Source: Firmicutes bacterium OM04-13BH (GTDB taxonomy: Bacteria > Bacillota > Clostridia > Lachnospirales > Lachnospiraceae). Taken from it: 64,000 nucleotides of DNA. The stretch lies in the NCBI GenBank assembly GCA_003481745.1, contig QULP01000001.1, positions 372,001-436,000 on the forward strand, in the 5' to 3' direction. The notes under the pieces were generated by a model. It did not search any database. It was not told the origin of the DNA and was given only the letters and a program-made list of their open reading frames with translations. Position numbers and translations under genes: made by a program. Of the stretch, positions 1 through 9,027 are shown one piece after another; position 1 is the stretch's first letter, and each line of letters starts with the position of its first letter.

Positions 1-1036
1 CAGCTCCACCTGCTGCTCCACGTACTGTGTTATGAGAAAGACCAACAAATTTATAATCATAAACCGTATCTTCTCTTAAACGTCCAACGCTTACGCCCAT
101 TCCGTTTTCATAGTTTACATCTAAAGTAACCTGTGGACGATTATCCTCTTCCATGTAACGGATAAACTGCTTTGGAGCACTTGGAAGGTCTAATTCCTGT
201 GGAACACCTTTGAAGTTTACTAATTTTTCAATCAGCTGTTCTTTCGTTGGTTTCTTTCTGAATTTTACAAATACAGCTGCTGTATGTCCGTTTAATACCG
301 GAACACGGATACACTGTGTTGTGATAACCGGTTCAGATGCTTTTACAATCACACCATCTTTGATTTCGCCCCACAGACGAAGTGGTTCCTGTTCACTCTT
401 TTCTTCTTCTCCACCGATGTATGGAATGATGTTTTCTACCATTTCCGGCCAGTCTTTAAATGTTTTTCCTGCTCCGGAAATTGCCTGATAAGTAGTTGCA
501 ACCACTTCATAAGGTTCAAATTCTTTCCATGCTGTCAGTACCGGTGCATAACTCTGGATAGAGCAGTTTGGTTTTACTGCTACGAAACCTCTTGTTGTTC
601 CAAGACGTTTTTTCTGGAATTCGATGACATCAAAGTGCTGTGGATTGATTTCCGGAACTACCATAGGAACATCCGGTGTCCATCTGTGTGCACTGTTGTT
701 GGAAACAACCGGTGTTTCTGTTTTTGCATATTCTTCTTCGATTGCTTTGATTTCTTCTTTGCTCATATCTACAGCAGAAAATACAAAGTCAACAGTTGAA
801 GCTACTTTTTCTACTTCTGCAACATTCATAACAACTAATTTTTTTACAGCTTCCGGCATTGGAGTATCCATTTTCCAACGTCCGCCAACTGCTTCTTCAT
901 AAGTTTTTCCTGCACTTCTTGCACTTGCAGCTAATGTTACCACTTCAAACCATGGATGGTTCTCTAACAGAGAGATAAATCTCTGTCCTACCATACCTGT
1001 TGCACCTAAAATACCAACTCTTAATTTTTCACTCAT
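1..1036 (-). CDS. asd: aspartate-semialdehyde dehydrogenase (3' end outside window)
   Basis: Reduces aspartyl phosphate to aspartate semialdehyde with NADPH, the branch point to lysine/diaminopimelate, threonine and methionine. The visible 345 codons start MSEKLRVGILGATGMVGQ, a Rossmann NADP-binding loop. The active-site cysteine is in KPNCSIQ (about residue 158), followed by SGAGKTFKDWPEM. This is the pattern of the archaeal/fungal-type branch of the family rather than the E. coli type. The start ATG has GGAGAA 8 bases upstream. The C-terminus, including the expected late catalytic histidine region, is cut by the window edge just after SHNTVRGAAGGA. An extended -10 element upstream suggests its own promoter, separate from argH. 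Confidence 0.95.
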   Translation of the reverse strand, partial: MSEKLRVGILGATGMVGQRFISLLENHPWFEVVTLAASARSAGKTYEEAVGGRWKMDTPMPEAVKKLVVMNVAEVEKVASTVDFVFSAVDMSKEEIKAIEEEYAKTETPVVSNNSAHRWTPDVPMVVPEINPQHFDVIEFQKKRLGTTRGFVAVKPNCSIQSYAPVLTAWKEFEPYEVVATTYQAISGAGKTFKDWPEMVENIIPYIGGEEEKSEQEPLRLWGEIKDGVIVKASEPVITTQCIRVPVLNGHTAAVFVKFRKKPTKEQLIEKLVNFKGVPQELDLPSAPKQFIRYMEEDNRPQVTLDVNYENGMGVSVGRLREDTVYDYKFVGLSHNTVRGAAGGA

Positions 1037-1119
1037 TATAAATTCTCCTTGCTTATCCAATTCTCTATTTTTTATGTATCGTGTTTTCCTTTCACGTACA
1101 TTTGTATTTCCTAAACAAT

Positions 1120-1128
1120 ACTATACCA
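1120..1128 (-). promoter_or_regulatory. extended -10 promoter for asd
   Basis: On the minus strand the asd leader reads TGGTATAGT, an extended -10 (TG-N-TATAGT) about 85 bases before the asd start. Only a weak -35 lies upstream in the argH-asd gap. Assigned by inspection only. Confidence 0.45.
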
Positions 1129-1153
1129 AAACTTAGTAAAAAGCAAGTGTTTT

Positions 1154-2533
1154 TTAATTTTCTTCCAGATATTTTTTATGAAGTGCCAATACTTTTGTCA
1201 TTACCTCTGCTCCCGGGGCTCCGATTGTATTTCGTTTTTCCACACAATTTTTCATACTGATTGCTTCATAGATGTCTTCTTTAAATACCGGACTGATTTC
1301 CTGATACTCTTCTAAAGACATTTCATCTAAAGAAATTCCTTTATCAATGCAATGCAGAACCAGACGACCTACGATTCCGTGCGCATCTCTGAACGGTACA
1401 CCATTGTTTACCAGATAATCTGCCGCATCGGTCGCATTGGTAAATCCGTTTTTGGCACTCTTCTCCATATTGTCTTTGTTAAACACCATAGTAGAAATCA
1501 TCCCATTAAACAGCGCAATACAGCCTTTTACAGTATCAATTGCATCAAAGGTAAATTCTTTATCTTCCTGCATATCTTTATTATAAGCCAGTGGGATTCC
1601 CTTCATAGTTGTAAGAATGGACATTAACGCACCATAAACACGTCCGGTCTTTCCTCTTACTAACTCGGCGATATCCGGATTTTTCTTCTGTGGCATAATA
1701 CTGCTTCCTGTGCTGTATCCGTCATCAATTTCCACAAAACGGTATTCGTTGGAATTCCACATAATGATTTCTTCACAGAAACGGCTTAAATGCATCATAA
1801 CAGTAGATAACGCAGATAAAGTTTCAATTAAATAATCTCTGTCTGCCACAGAATCCATACTGTTTAATGTCGGACCGTCAAAACCAAGTACTTCTGCTGT
1901 ATAGGCTCTGTCAAGCGGATAAGTTGTTCCTGCAAGCGCACCACTTCCAAGTGGGCAGAGATTTAATCTCTTTTTCGCATCTGCAAGACGGCTTCTGTCA
2001 CGTTTGAACATTTCAAAATATGCTCCAAAATGATGTGCCAGCGTAACCGGCTGTGCTTTCTGCAAATGTGTAAATCCAGGCATATAAGTATGTACATTTT
2101 CAGACATAATCTTATAAATAGAAGTCAACAGCTCTTTTAATAGAAGGTCAATTTCTCCAATTTCATCTCTGACATACATTTTCATGTCCAGTGCTACCTG
2201 GTCATTACGGCTTCTTCCGGTATGCAGTTTCTTTCCGACATCTCCACAACGGTCAATCAGATTTGCTTCCACAAAGCTGTGAATATCTTCATATTCTTCT
2301 GTAAATTCCAGTTTTTTATTTTCAATATCTTCTAAAATACTTTTTAAGCCTTTTAAAATTTCTTCTTTTTCCTGTTCTTCTATAATTCCCTGCTTTGCAA
2401 GCATAGATGCATGAGCCATGCTTCCTGTAATATCCTGTTTGTAAAGCTTGGAATCAAAACTTAAGGACGCATTAAAATTATATACCAGTTTATCGGTTTC
2501 TTTGGTAAAACGTCCTCCCCATAATTGAGCCAT
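1154..2533 (-). CDS. argH: argininosuccinate lyase
   Basis: Splits argininosuccinate into arginine and fumarate, the last step of arginine synthesis. The 459-residue product starts [12 protein letters not shown], and this start has GAGGGA 7 bases upstream; an in-frame extension of 18 codons further upstream has no family similarity and runs up to the stop of queH. The fumarase/aspartase superfamily signature [12 protein letters not shown] is at about residues 276-287, and the TGRSRNDQ and TxLQxAQP-like ([10 protein letters not shown]) substrate motifs are present. Length is normal for ArgH. No argG is in the window, so the pathway partner lies elsewhere. It probably shares a transcript with queH, which ends about 55 bases upstream. 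Confidence 0.96.
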   Translation of the reverse strand: MAQLWGGRFTKETDKLVYNFNASLSFDSKLYKQDITGSMAHASMLAKQGIIEEQEKEEILKGLKSILEDIENKKLEFTEEYEDIHSFVEANLIDRCGDVGKKLHTGRSRNDQVALDMKMYVRDEIGEIDLLLKELLTSIYKIMSENVHTYMPGFTHLQKAQPVTLAHHFGAYFEMFKRDRSRLADAKKRLNLCPLGSGALAGTTYPLDRAYTAEVLGFDGPTLNSMDSVADRDYLIETLSALSTVMMHLSRFCEEIIMWNSNEYRFVEIDDGYSTGSSIMPQKKNPDIAELVRGKTGRVYGALMSILTTMKGIPLAYNKDMQEDKEFTFDAIDTVKGCIALFNGMISTMVFNKDNMEKSAKNGFTNATDAADYLVNNGVPFRDAHGIVGRLVLHCIDKGISLDEMSLEEYQEISPVFKEDIYEAISMKNCVEKRNTIGAPGAEVMTKVLALHKKYLEEN

Positions 2534-2586
2534 TCTTTTGTCCCTCATTTCTTTATTTTTTATAAGCTTTGTATACCAGTTTATCA

Positions 2587-3246
2587 TTATCTGTTTTGAG
2601 GTGCAAGCGATTTTTCCTGCTCCCGTCTGTCACGCTCTCTTTTGGAAAAGACACAGCCACAAAAATCCTGACGATATAAATCGTATTCTTTTGACAGTTC
2701 AATTGAACGCTTATAACCGTTTTTCTTTTTAAAGTCCGACGGAAGGTGTCGAACTCCATATTTCTTTTCTAATTCTTCTCCGATTTCATTTAATTTCTGC
2801 GCATTTTTTAAAGGACTGATCGTGAGTGTTGTCGCAAAGTAATCACAGTTTTTCTCAACTGCCATCTTTGCCGCCTCTTCCAGGCGCATCCGGTAACATA
2901 AAAAACAACGTTCCCCACCCTCTGGCACATCTTCTAATCCTTTTGCCATTTGATAAAACTCTTCCGGATGATATTCTCCTGCCAGAAATACAGGTTTATT
3001 TTTCATCGGCATCTCATCAATCAGTCGTTTTAGTTCTTCTTCTCTTTTTTGATACTCTTCTTTCGGCGAAATATTCGGATTATAAAAAAAATCCGTAATT
3101 GCAAAAAAAGGAGACAGATACTCCAGCACATAGCTGCTGCATGGAGCGCAGCAGCTATGCAGTAACAATTTCGGAGTTCTGCCTTCTTTTTGTTCCTTTT
3201 GTATCACAGTTTCAAGTTCTTTTTGATAATTTCTTTTCTGATTCAT
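2587..3246 (-). CDS. queH: epoxyqueuosine reductase QueH
   Basis: Reduces epoxyqueuosine to queuosine in tRNA wobble-base modification; QueH (old name DUF208) replaces the cobalamin-dependent QueG. Evidence: 219 residues with the cysteine cluster HSCCAPCSS near residues 30-38, [13 protein letters not shown] in the middle and [13 protein letters not shown] near the C-terminus. These clusters bind the iron-sulfur cluster and second metal in characterised QueH. The gene begins two bases after the stop of the upstream dehydrogenase. tgt, which inserts the queuosine precursor base, is 25 kb away; no other queuosine genes were seen. Confidence 0.93.
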   Translation of the reverse strand: MNQKRNYQKELETVIQKEQKEGRTPKLLLHSCCAPCSSYVLEYLSPFFAITDFFYNPNISPKEEYQKREEELKRLIDEMPMKNKPVFLAGEYHPEEFYQMAKGLEDVPEGGERCFLCYRMRLEEAAKMAVEKNCDYFATTLTISPLKNAQKLNEIGEELEKKYGVRHLPSDFKKKNGYKRSIELSKEYDLYRQDFCGCVFSKRERDRREQEKSLAPQNR

Positions 3247-3248
3247 TC

Positions 3249-4244
3249 TTACCCCTGTTTTACCACTTCATTTCCTGTGCTTTCTCCTTTTTCAAAAGCA
3301 ACCGCATTCTGAAGTGTTGTCTCAGAGATTGCTGCAAGAGCTTCTTCTGTAAAGAATCCCTGATGAGAAGTAATCATTACATTCGGGAAAGATAACAGTC
3401 TTGCGGTTGTGGAGTGCTCCAGGATTTCATCGGAACGGTCCTCAAACACATTCTTTGTCTCTTCTTCATATACATCAAGACCAACACCAAAGAATTTTCT
3501 TGCACGGATTCCTTCAATTAAATCATCTGTCTTGACAAGACCACCTCTTGATGTGTTGACAAGTACCACTCCATCTTTCATTTTAGCAATGGTTTCTTTA
3601 TTAATCAAGTGGTATGTGTTATCCATCAGCGGGCAGTGCAGGGAAATCAAATCACTTCTCTCTAATAACTCATCTAAAGAAACATATTCTACAAAATCAA
3701 GATCCGGATTTTTATAAACATCATAAGCAATAACATTCATACCAAATCCACGGCATATTCTCGCCATAGCTGCACCGATTTTTCCGGTTCCCACAATTCC
3801 TGCTGTTTTCTGATAAAAATTAAATCCCATCAGACCACTTAAACTAAAATCATTTTCTCTTACTTTTACATAAGCCTTATGCAGTCTTCTTGTTACTCCA
3901 AGTGCCAGTGCCATCGCATGTTCTGCAACTGCTTCCGGAGAGTAACCCGGAACACGCATCACTTTGATTCCATACTCTTCTGCTTTTTCTAAATCTACAT
4001 TGTTAAATCCAGCACAACGAAGCAAAATCAGTTTTACCCCTGCTTCATGCAGTTTTTCTACAGTCTCTGTACCGATATCAGAGCTTACAAATGCACAAAC
4101 CGCATCAAATCCTTTTGCCAGTGGTGCAGTCTTTGGAGCAAGGTCGGTTTTCATAAAATCAATTTCCACTTCCGGAAAGTTTGCAAGCTGTTTTTCAAAA
4201 GATTCTTTATCGTAACTCTTTGTATCATAAAATAAAATTTTCAT
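3249..4244 (-). CDS. ldhA: D-2-hydroxyacid dehydrogenase, probably D-lactate dehydrogenase
   Basis: NAD-dependent reduction of a 2-keto acid, probably pyruvate to D-lactate as a fermentative electron sink. The 331-residue product starts MKILFYDTKSYD, with AGGAGG 8 bases upstream; two other ATGs 6 and 21 bases earlier are too close to or before that site. The nucleotide-binding loop is GIVGTGKIG. The catalytic arginine is in LVNTSRGGLV, the acid in the GLDVYEEE region and the histidine in TSHQGFFTEEAL, the usual D-LDH arrangement. Other 2-keto acids cannot be excluded as substrate. It is the first gene of the queH-argH run. Confidence 0.85.
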   Translation of the reverse strand: MKILFYDTKSYDKESFEKQLANFPEVEIDFMKTDLAPKTAPLAKGFDAVCAFVSSDIGTETVEKLHEAGVKLILLRCAGFNNVDLEKAEEYGIKVMRVPGYSPEAVAEHAMALALGVTRRLHKAYVKVRENDFSLSGLMGFNFYQKTAGIVGTGKIGAAMARICRGFGMNVIAYDVYKNPDLDFVEYVSLDELLERSDLISLHCPLMDNTYHLINKETIAKMKDGVVLVNTSRGGLVKTDDLIEGIRARKFFGVGLDVYEEETKNVFEDRSDEILEHSTTARLLSFPNVMITSHQGFFTEEALAAISETTLQNAVAFEKGESTGNEVVKQG

Positions 4245-4669
4245 CGTCATTTCCTCCTGCATCATTGAGCATTTTTTCGTAGTCTCTTAATCTCTTATTA
4301 GGATATCCAAAACGGATTTCTTAATTCGTACTTATTCTATCAAGATTAAATTTAAAAAGCAATAGTTTGTTAAAAAATAAACATTTTTCTACTTTTTACA
4401 CAATAGTTAGGTATAGCTAATCTTATTTTTATTTATTTTTTTGGCTTGTATTTCTTTTTATACAAGAATTTTATTTATTTCTTTTGTGTTCTGCCTAATT
4501 TTTCAGACTATTTCGCTTGCATTTTTCGTTATATTTTTAACATTTATTCATAAAAAATTTCCCTGTTTCGTAAATGTCAAGCGAGTCAAGTGGATATTCG
4601 CAATCCGCTTCGCTACTTGCTCATAACCAAATCAATACAAAACAGGGATTTTCTTAAATTCTTAAATTC
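4245..4669. other. 425-bp AT-rich intergenic region
   Basis: No credible gene. It holds the upstream region of the D-lactate dehydrogenase and, nearer the next gene, a broken terminator-like inverted repeat with a dispersed 40-bp element in its loop (listed separately). A 61-codon open frame on the plus strand is hydrophobic low-complexity sequence without a ribosome binding site. Confidence 0.6.
4585..4624. repeat. dispersed 40-bp structured element, copy 1
   Basis: Begins GTCAAGTGGATATTCGCA and ends GCTACTTGCTCAT. It differs from the copy at 52436-52475 by one base and from that at 35965-36004 by three. CAAGT/ACTTG can pair around an inner GGAT-ATTCGCA-ATCC hairpin. Outside it, TCCCTGTTT (4560-4568) and AAACAGGGA (4640-4648) form an inverted repeat, so the element sits in the loop of what looks like a terminator of the gene at 4670. 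Confidence 0.8.
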
Positions 4670-4852
4670 TTAAATTATTGTATACTGAAGCATTTCATAT
4701 GCCAGACGGCTGCCTTCCATAATTTCCGGTGGAAGCAGAGCGCGCGCAACACATTTTAACTCATCTTCCTGTCCTTCTGGCTTTTCTAATCTTTCTAAAT
4801 AAGCATAATCTCCATCAATCTGCTTTACGATATAATCGATTCTCTCAAACAT
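4670..4852 (-). CDS. small conserved protein of unknown function (60 aa)
   Basis: A 60-residue acidic, soluble protein (MFERIDYIVKQIDGDYAYLE...) with an A-R-A-L-L-P-P-E segment in the second half. The pattern R-I-D...G-D-Y-A-x-L-E resembles small DUF3006-like or related single-domain proteins of Clostridia, but I cannot assign a family firmly. A GAGGAGAAG ribosome binding site precedes the start, and it lies 24 bases after the metallopeptidase gene on the same strand, so it is probably co-transcribed. No catalytic motif is visible. Confidence 0.65.
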   Translation of the reverse strand: MFERIDYIVKQIDGDYAYLERLEKPEGQEDELKCVARALLPPEIMEGSRLAYEMLQYTII

Positions 4853-4876
4853 CCTATTCTTCTCCTCTTGTTCTCT

Positions 4877-5617
4877 TTAGTCATCTCTTCTGCGAAATGC
4901 TCCTGATAAAATCAAAAGTCTTAAAAGCTGTAACAAGGAGCCTATGACTGCTGCAACATAAGTCATCGCTGCTGCTCTTAATACTTTCTTTGTTCCACGA
5001 ATTTCCTGTTTCCCCATAATTCCAGTCTCATCCAGCATCCGAAGTGCACGCGCAGAAGCATTAAACTCAACCGGCAGTGTTACAATCTGAAACAAAAGTG
5101 CTGCACAAAACAGCAAGATTCCAATCATTAAAAGTGGACGAAAGGAAAAAATTAATCCAGCTAAAAATAACGGCCAGGATAACTGTGAACCAAAATTTGC
5201 AACTGGTACAATTGCCGAACGAACAGACAACGGAACATAATTTCTTGCGTGCTGTACTGCATGACCACACTCATGAGCTGCAACCCCGATTGCCGCAATG
5301 GAAGTATTTCCATAGACTGCATCAGACAGACGTAACACCTTATTTGAAGGATCGTAATGGTCTGTTAATTTTCCGCTTACGTGTTCAATTCTGACATCAT
5401 AAATTCCTGCACTGCTTAAAATACGCTGTGCTGCCTGTGCTCCTGTCATTCCACAGTAAGAACGCACTTTACTGTACTTTGAAAATGTGGCATTCATCTT
5501 TACAGAAACCAGTGCTGAAATCAAAAAAGCCAGTATAATCAGCACATAAGTTCCATCAAATCCCCAGCCCATTCCTCTGTTTGCATAATAAAAATCTGTC
5601 TGCGCTAATAACATCAT
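4877..5617 (-). CDS. membrane zinc metallopeptidase (YugP/Zn_peptidase_2 family)
   Basis: Integral-membrane neutral zinc metallopeptidase of unknown substrate. 246 residues: a hydrophobic segment at about 24-40, the zinc motif HECGH at 115-119 (HExxH form) followed by AVQHARNYVPL, and further transmembrane segments at about 130-185 and near the C-terminus, where an RALRMLDETG motif precedes the last helix. This is the architecture of B. subtilis YugP. GAGGAT 7 bases upstream supports the first of two adjacent ATGs. Probably co-transcribed with the 60-aa protein downstream. Confidence 0.88.
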   Translation of the reverse strand: MMLLAQTDFYYANRGMGWGFDGTYVLIILAFLISALVSVKMNATFSKYSKVRSYCGMTGAQAAQRILSSAGIYDVRIEHVSGKLTDHYDPSNKVLRLSDAVYGNTSIAAIGVAAHECGHAVQHARNYVPLSVRSAIVPVANFGSQLSWPLFLAGLIFSFRPLLMIGILLFCAALLFQIVTLPVEFNASARALRMLDETGIMGKQEIRGTKKVLRAAAMTYVAAVIGSLLQLLRLLILSGAFRRRDD

Positions 5618-5680
5618 ATTTTATCCTCTTTTCTGTTTACTCTACTGTCCGTTTTGTTTTTACCTGACCTTTTGGGGTTC

Positions 5681-6616
5681 TTATTCTGCTGTCATAATAT
5701 CAATCGTATTGAGACGGTCACTTTCCTCTTCTTTATGCCCAACCGTACCCGCTACAATATAATATCCAAATCTTGCATCATGGAAGAATTTTTTTACCAT
5801 CGAGAAATTTTCAATTTGTCCGGTACTTTCCACATGCATCAGAGGACCAGTACATGCAAGAATTTCGTCTCCGATTTTGATATGTTCCTCATCATAATAG
5901 CGAATCGGTAAATCCTTTGCAATCAGACTCTTTATCTTATCTTCAATATATTCCAAATCAAAGTTAATCGGTTTTTCTACGTAATCCAGCACAAAACCAT
6001 GACGAATATCGGAACGAACATAATCCGGACGCTCCATGTTGCGGACTACATAACCGTATAAATCCTCTGCGCTGTGTGCCATTTTACGATAAATCAAAGA
6101 TTTATATACAATATCGGCAATATTTTGAGGCAGTGGTCCAAACAAAGACGGACGTGTTACAATGACTTCCTCACCAATTCCAATCATCAAATCTGCATTT
6201 CTGTTTAATACAGGATACAACATCTCAAAGTATTCTACAATGACTCTTTTCTGCTGTTTTGTCACATCTAAAATTGCCTGTGCAATTTTTTCAAGCGAAA
6301 TAAATTTTGACGCGGCTCTTACATCTACATGAAAGGTTCTTGGTGTATAAAATCCAACATCTTCTGCATTCATTAGCGGCATATTCTGAAAATCAAATTC
6401 GTCGTCCCCTTCTACAATCTGAATTCCCGGAAACATTCCCTTAATCAGCATACTTTTTCCGCAGTCTTTTGCCCCTATAATTCCGATGATCTTATCAAAC
6501 GGATTTAAATACATCTGCGCAATTTTTCGCCCAAGCTCCATCATTCTACGATTTCCCCTTGGTGCAAAAAAGAAATTGTAAAGATTACATTCGTGTCGTA
6601 CATTGTTATAAACCAT
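5681..6616 (-). CDS. P-loop protein of unknown function
   Basis: A 311-residue soluble protein with a Walker A motif, GAKDCGKS, at residues 48-55, preceded by a conserved-looking N-terminus (NLYNFFFAPRGNRR). The rest has no Walker B I can place with confidence. It contains IGEEVIVTRPSLFGPLP in the middle and a C-terminal part with CTGPLMHVESTG and FGYYIVAGTVG. I faintly recall similar clostridial proteins being labelled as carrying an alanyl-tRNA-synthetase 'second additional domain', but the cysteine/histidine metal site of that domain is not evident, so I leave the function open. Start chosen at MVYNNVRH because AAGGAG lies 7 bases upstream; an in-frame ATG 10 codons earlier lacks one. Confidence 0.7.
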   Translation of the reverse strand: MVYNNVRHECNLYNFFFAPRGNRRMMELGRKIAQMYLNPFDKIIGIIGAKDCGKSMLIKGMFPGIQIVEGDDEFDFQNMPLMNAEDVGFYTPRTFHVDVRAASKFISLEKIAQAILDVTKQQKRVIVEYFEMLYPVLNRNADLMIGIGEEVIVTRPSLFGPLPQNIADIVYKSLIYRKMAHSAEDLYGYVVRNMERPDYVRSDIRHGFVLDYVEKPINFDLEYIEDKIKSLIAKDLPIRYYDEEHIKIGDEILACTGPLMHVESTGQIENFSMVKKFFHDARFGYYIVAGTVGHKEEESDRLNTIDIMTAE

Positions 6617-6795
6617 AGTCCTTCTCCTTTTTCCTATGTATTCCAAACCTGCATTTTAAACCAGCTTTTGAATACTTTTTTATTTTCCCCAACTTGTCTT
6701 TATTATAATACGTTTCTTTCAGAAATTCCATTGCTTTCTACTTCTTATTGTTTTAAAATAGAGAGAAGAAATACTTAGGAAATTGGAGAAAAAAT

Positions 6796-7443
6796 ATGAA
6801 CCTTAAAAACTCAGAATTTACACTGGATGAATTAAAAATCCTTGCTGAAAACGGCCAGAAAGATTTGCAGTATGCTGTTGGCTATTACTATGAAAATGGA
6901 ATTAACACAGAAGTAGATTTTAAGCAGGCGGCTGAATGGTATGAAAAAGCAGCTTCCAAAAATCATGTGGAAGCACTGATGCATCTTGGAATGTTTTACG
7001 CACAGGGAAAAGGCGTAGAAAAAAATGGAAAGAAAGCTCTGGAGTATATTCAAAAAGCGGCTAAAACCGGAGATAAAAATGCCCAATATAATCTGGCACG
7101 CTGTTACGAAGAAGGAATCGGAACCGTTGTTGACTACAGCCGTGCATTTGACTGGTATAAAAAAGCAGCAGAACAAAATGACTACCGTGCAATGTGCTGT
7201 ATGGGCAGTTATTTCCTGATGGGTCAGGCCGTTCCATGTATGCCGGAACGTGCTTTCCAGCTCTTTGAAAAAGCTGCAAACGCAAATATCCCTGCTGCCC
7301 AGTACAATCTTTCTATCTTATATCGCTATGGAGAAGGCGTTGAAAAAGACATTGATTTAGCGGACACCTGGCGTATGAAAGCTGCACAAAATGGATTTAA
7401 ACTTGCAATTGAAGAAATTCATAAAGAAGTCGGCATCGAATAA
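6796..7443 (+). CDS. Sel1-repeat (TPR-like) protein
   Basis: 215 residues consisting almost wholly of Sel1-like repeats: about five units of roughly 36 residues with the pattern A-x-Y-x-L-G-x-x-Y-x-x-G-x-G-V, for example EALMHLGMFYAQGKGVEK, AQYNLARCYEEGIGTVVD and AQYNLSILYRYGEGVEKD. Such solenoids bind proteins; no catalytic domain or signal peptide is present, so an intracellular scaffold is likely. It stands alone on the plus strand with GGAGAAAAAAT before the ATG, and ends at a strong terminator shared with the convergent AAA+ gene. Confidence 0.9.
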   Translation: MNLKNSEFTLDELKILAENGQKDLQYAVGYYYENGINTEVDFKQAAEWYEKAASKNHVEALMHLGMFYAQGKGVEKNGKKALEYIQKAAKTGDKNAQYNLARCYEEGIGTVVDYSRAFDWYKKAAEQNDYRAMCCMGSYFLMGQAVPCMPERAFQLFEKAANANIPAAQYNLSILYRYGEGVEKDIDLADTWRMKAAQNGFKLAIEEIHKEVGIE

Positions 7444-7454
7444 TACCCCAAAAA

Positions 7455-7495
7455 ACTCCTGCATACATTTACATTTCTTTTATGTATGCAGGAGT
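7455..7495. terminator. bidirectional terminator
   Basis: A perfect 14-bp stem, ACTCCTGCATACAT paired with ATGTATGCAGGAGT around a 13-base loop, flanked by A-rich sequence on the left and GTTTTTA on the right. It separates the convergent Sel1 and AAA+ genes. Confidence 0.85.
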
Positions 7496-7500
7496 CGTTT

Positions 7501-9027
7501 TTACATCTCTTCTTCTATCTGATTCAGTTCTTTTAAAATCTCGCCCTGTTCTTCCTCAAACAATAATTTTTTATTATACTTATAATAACTGTCACAACCA
7601 TTTTCACTGATAAAGGAAACACTGTACGGATTGGTATTTAATTCTGTCACAAAAAGAACCAATTCCTGTCCTTCTCCAAAGACTAATTCCAGAAAATCAA
7701 ATGCATACTGCAATTTTTGGGATGTTTTTTCTATCTGTTCTTCCCGCTTTTCTGTCTCTTTTTTAAACAATCCTGCTAATACTTCAAAGACTTCTCCTTT
7801 TGGTGTTCCTTTTTCTTCTTTCTCTTTGACCACATTATGCGCAGATTTTAAAAATGAAAGCATCCGAACCAATGCAGTTCTTTGTGGAACGGTTAACTGC
7901 TTTGCAGCTTCTTTTTTCTCAAACCGTTCCTGTTCTTTTGTAATTCTGTTTTCGAGAATTGCACCTGCGGTTTCCTCTGAATCATTTTCCAATTCCTGTT
8001 TTAATTTTTTTAACCGTTCAAACAGTTCTGTGACAAACAAATCATTCTCATAATAGGTATAGAATTCTTTTCCAAGGTGACCGATTAATAATCCTACTAC
8101 ACTGAGTTTTTCATCAAAAGAAGCAATTTTTAATTTATCAATTGCAAATTTTTCAAATCTGCCTTCTAACACTGCTTCAATTTGATAGTCTGTTTTATAT
8201 TTTTCAAAGAGTTCCAGATAGTTTGCAAAGTCTTTTGCAATCTTCCAGTACTGCAGGTATTGTCCAATTACTTCACGGTCTGCCCGTTTTTCCAGACGTT
8301 CATAAGCATATAAAAACTGAGATAAATCCTCCCAGCCCCTTGCTGTCACAAATAAACGTCCATCCACACTCGTTTCCATCCGGTAAAAATTCTGTTTATG
8401 AATCTCAAGATAAGCCAGAATTGCCGGATGAATCCCTGCCTGATAAGCATATTCTTTCCAAACCTGAAAGTCTTCCTCTACATCAATTCTTCGGATTCTA
8501 TCTAATGTAACCACATCAAATTCACGTACCGATTTGTTGTATTCCGGTGGATTTCCTGCCGCCACAATCACCCAGCCTTTTGGAACCGCCTGATTTCCAA
8601 AGGTCTTACACTGTAAAAACTGAAGCATCGTCGGTGCAAGCGTCTCAGATACACAGTTAATTTCATCAATAAACAAGATTCCTTCTTTTATCCCTGTCTT
8701 TTCTATCTGTTCATAGACAGACGCAATAATCTCACTCATCGTATATTCTGTAACGGAATACGCTTTGTTATCATACACTTTTTCTTTAATAAACGGAAGC
8801 CCGACCGCACTTTGTCTGGTATGATGCGTAATCGTATAAGAAACCAGATTAATCTTTGTCTCTCTTGCAATCTGTTCCATAATCTGTGTTTTTCCGATTC
8901 CCGGAGGTCCCATAAGAAGAAGCGGTCTTTGCCGGATTTCCGGAATCAGATAATTTCCATATTCATCCTTTAAAAGATAAGCTTCAATTGCATCTTTAAT
9001 CTCATTTTTGGCTCGTTTAATGTTCAT
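7501..9027 (-). CDS. MoxR-type AAA+ ATPase
   Basis: A 508-residue AAA+ ATPase of the MoxR/dynein-related (AAA_5) class, which normally works as a chaperone with a VWA-domain partner. Walker A is GPPGIGKT at residues 40-47; Walker B is ILFIDE at 117-122; a sensor segment reads VIVAAGNPPEYN. The C-terminal half is a long charged, probably helical region (about 330-440, K/E rich) not typical of a minimal MoxR. The VWA gene overlaps its start by 11 bases, so the two are translationally coupled. Substrate unknown. Confidence 0.88.
   Translation of the reverse strand: MNIKRAKNEIKDAIEAYLLKDEYGNYLIPEIRQRPLLLMGPPGIGKTQIMEQIARETKINLVSYTITHHTRQSAVGLPFIKEKVYDNKAYSVTEYTMSEIIASVYEQIEKTGIKEGILFIDEINCVSETLAPTMLQFLQCKTFGNQAVPKGWVIVAAGNPPEYNKSVREFDVVTLDRIRRIDVEEDFQVWKEYAYQAGIHPAILAYLEIHKQNFYRMETSVDGRLFVTARGWEDLSQFLYAYERLEKRADREVIGQYLQYWKIAKDFANYLELFEKYKTDYQIEAVLEGRFEKFAIDKLKIASFDEKLSVVGLLIGHLGKEFYTYYENDLFVTELFERLKKLKQELENDSEETAGAILENRITKEQERFEKKEAAKQLTVPQRTALVRMLSFLKSAHNVVKEKEEKGTPKGEVFEVLAGLFKKETEKREEQIEKTSQKLQYAFDFLELVFGEGQELVLFVTELNTNPYSVSFISENGCDSYYKYNKKLLFEEEQGEILKELNQIEEEM

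Noticed and set aside
210..902. Two 92-codon plus-strand frames over asd.
   Set aside because: They are antisense readings of the conserved asd sequence.
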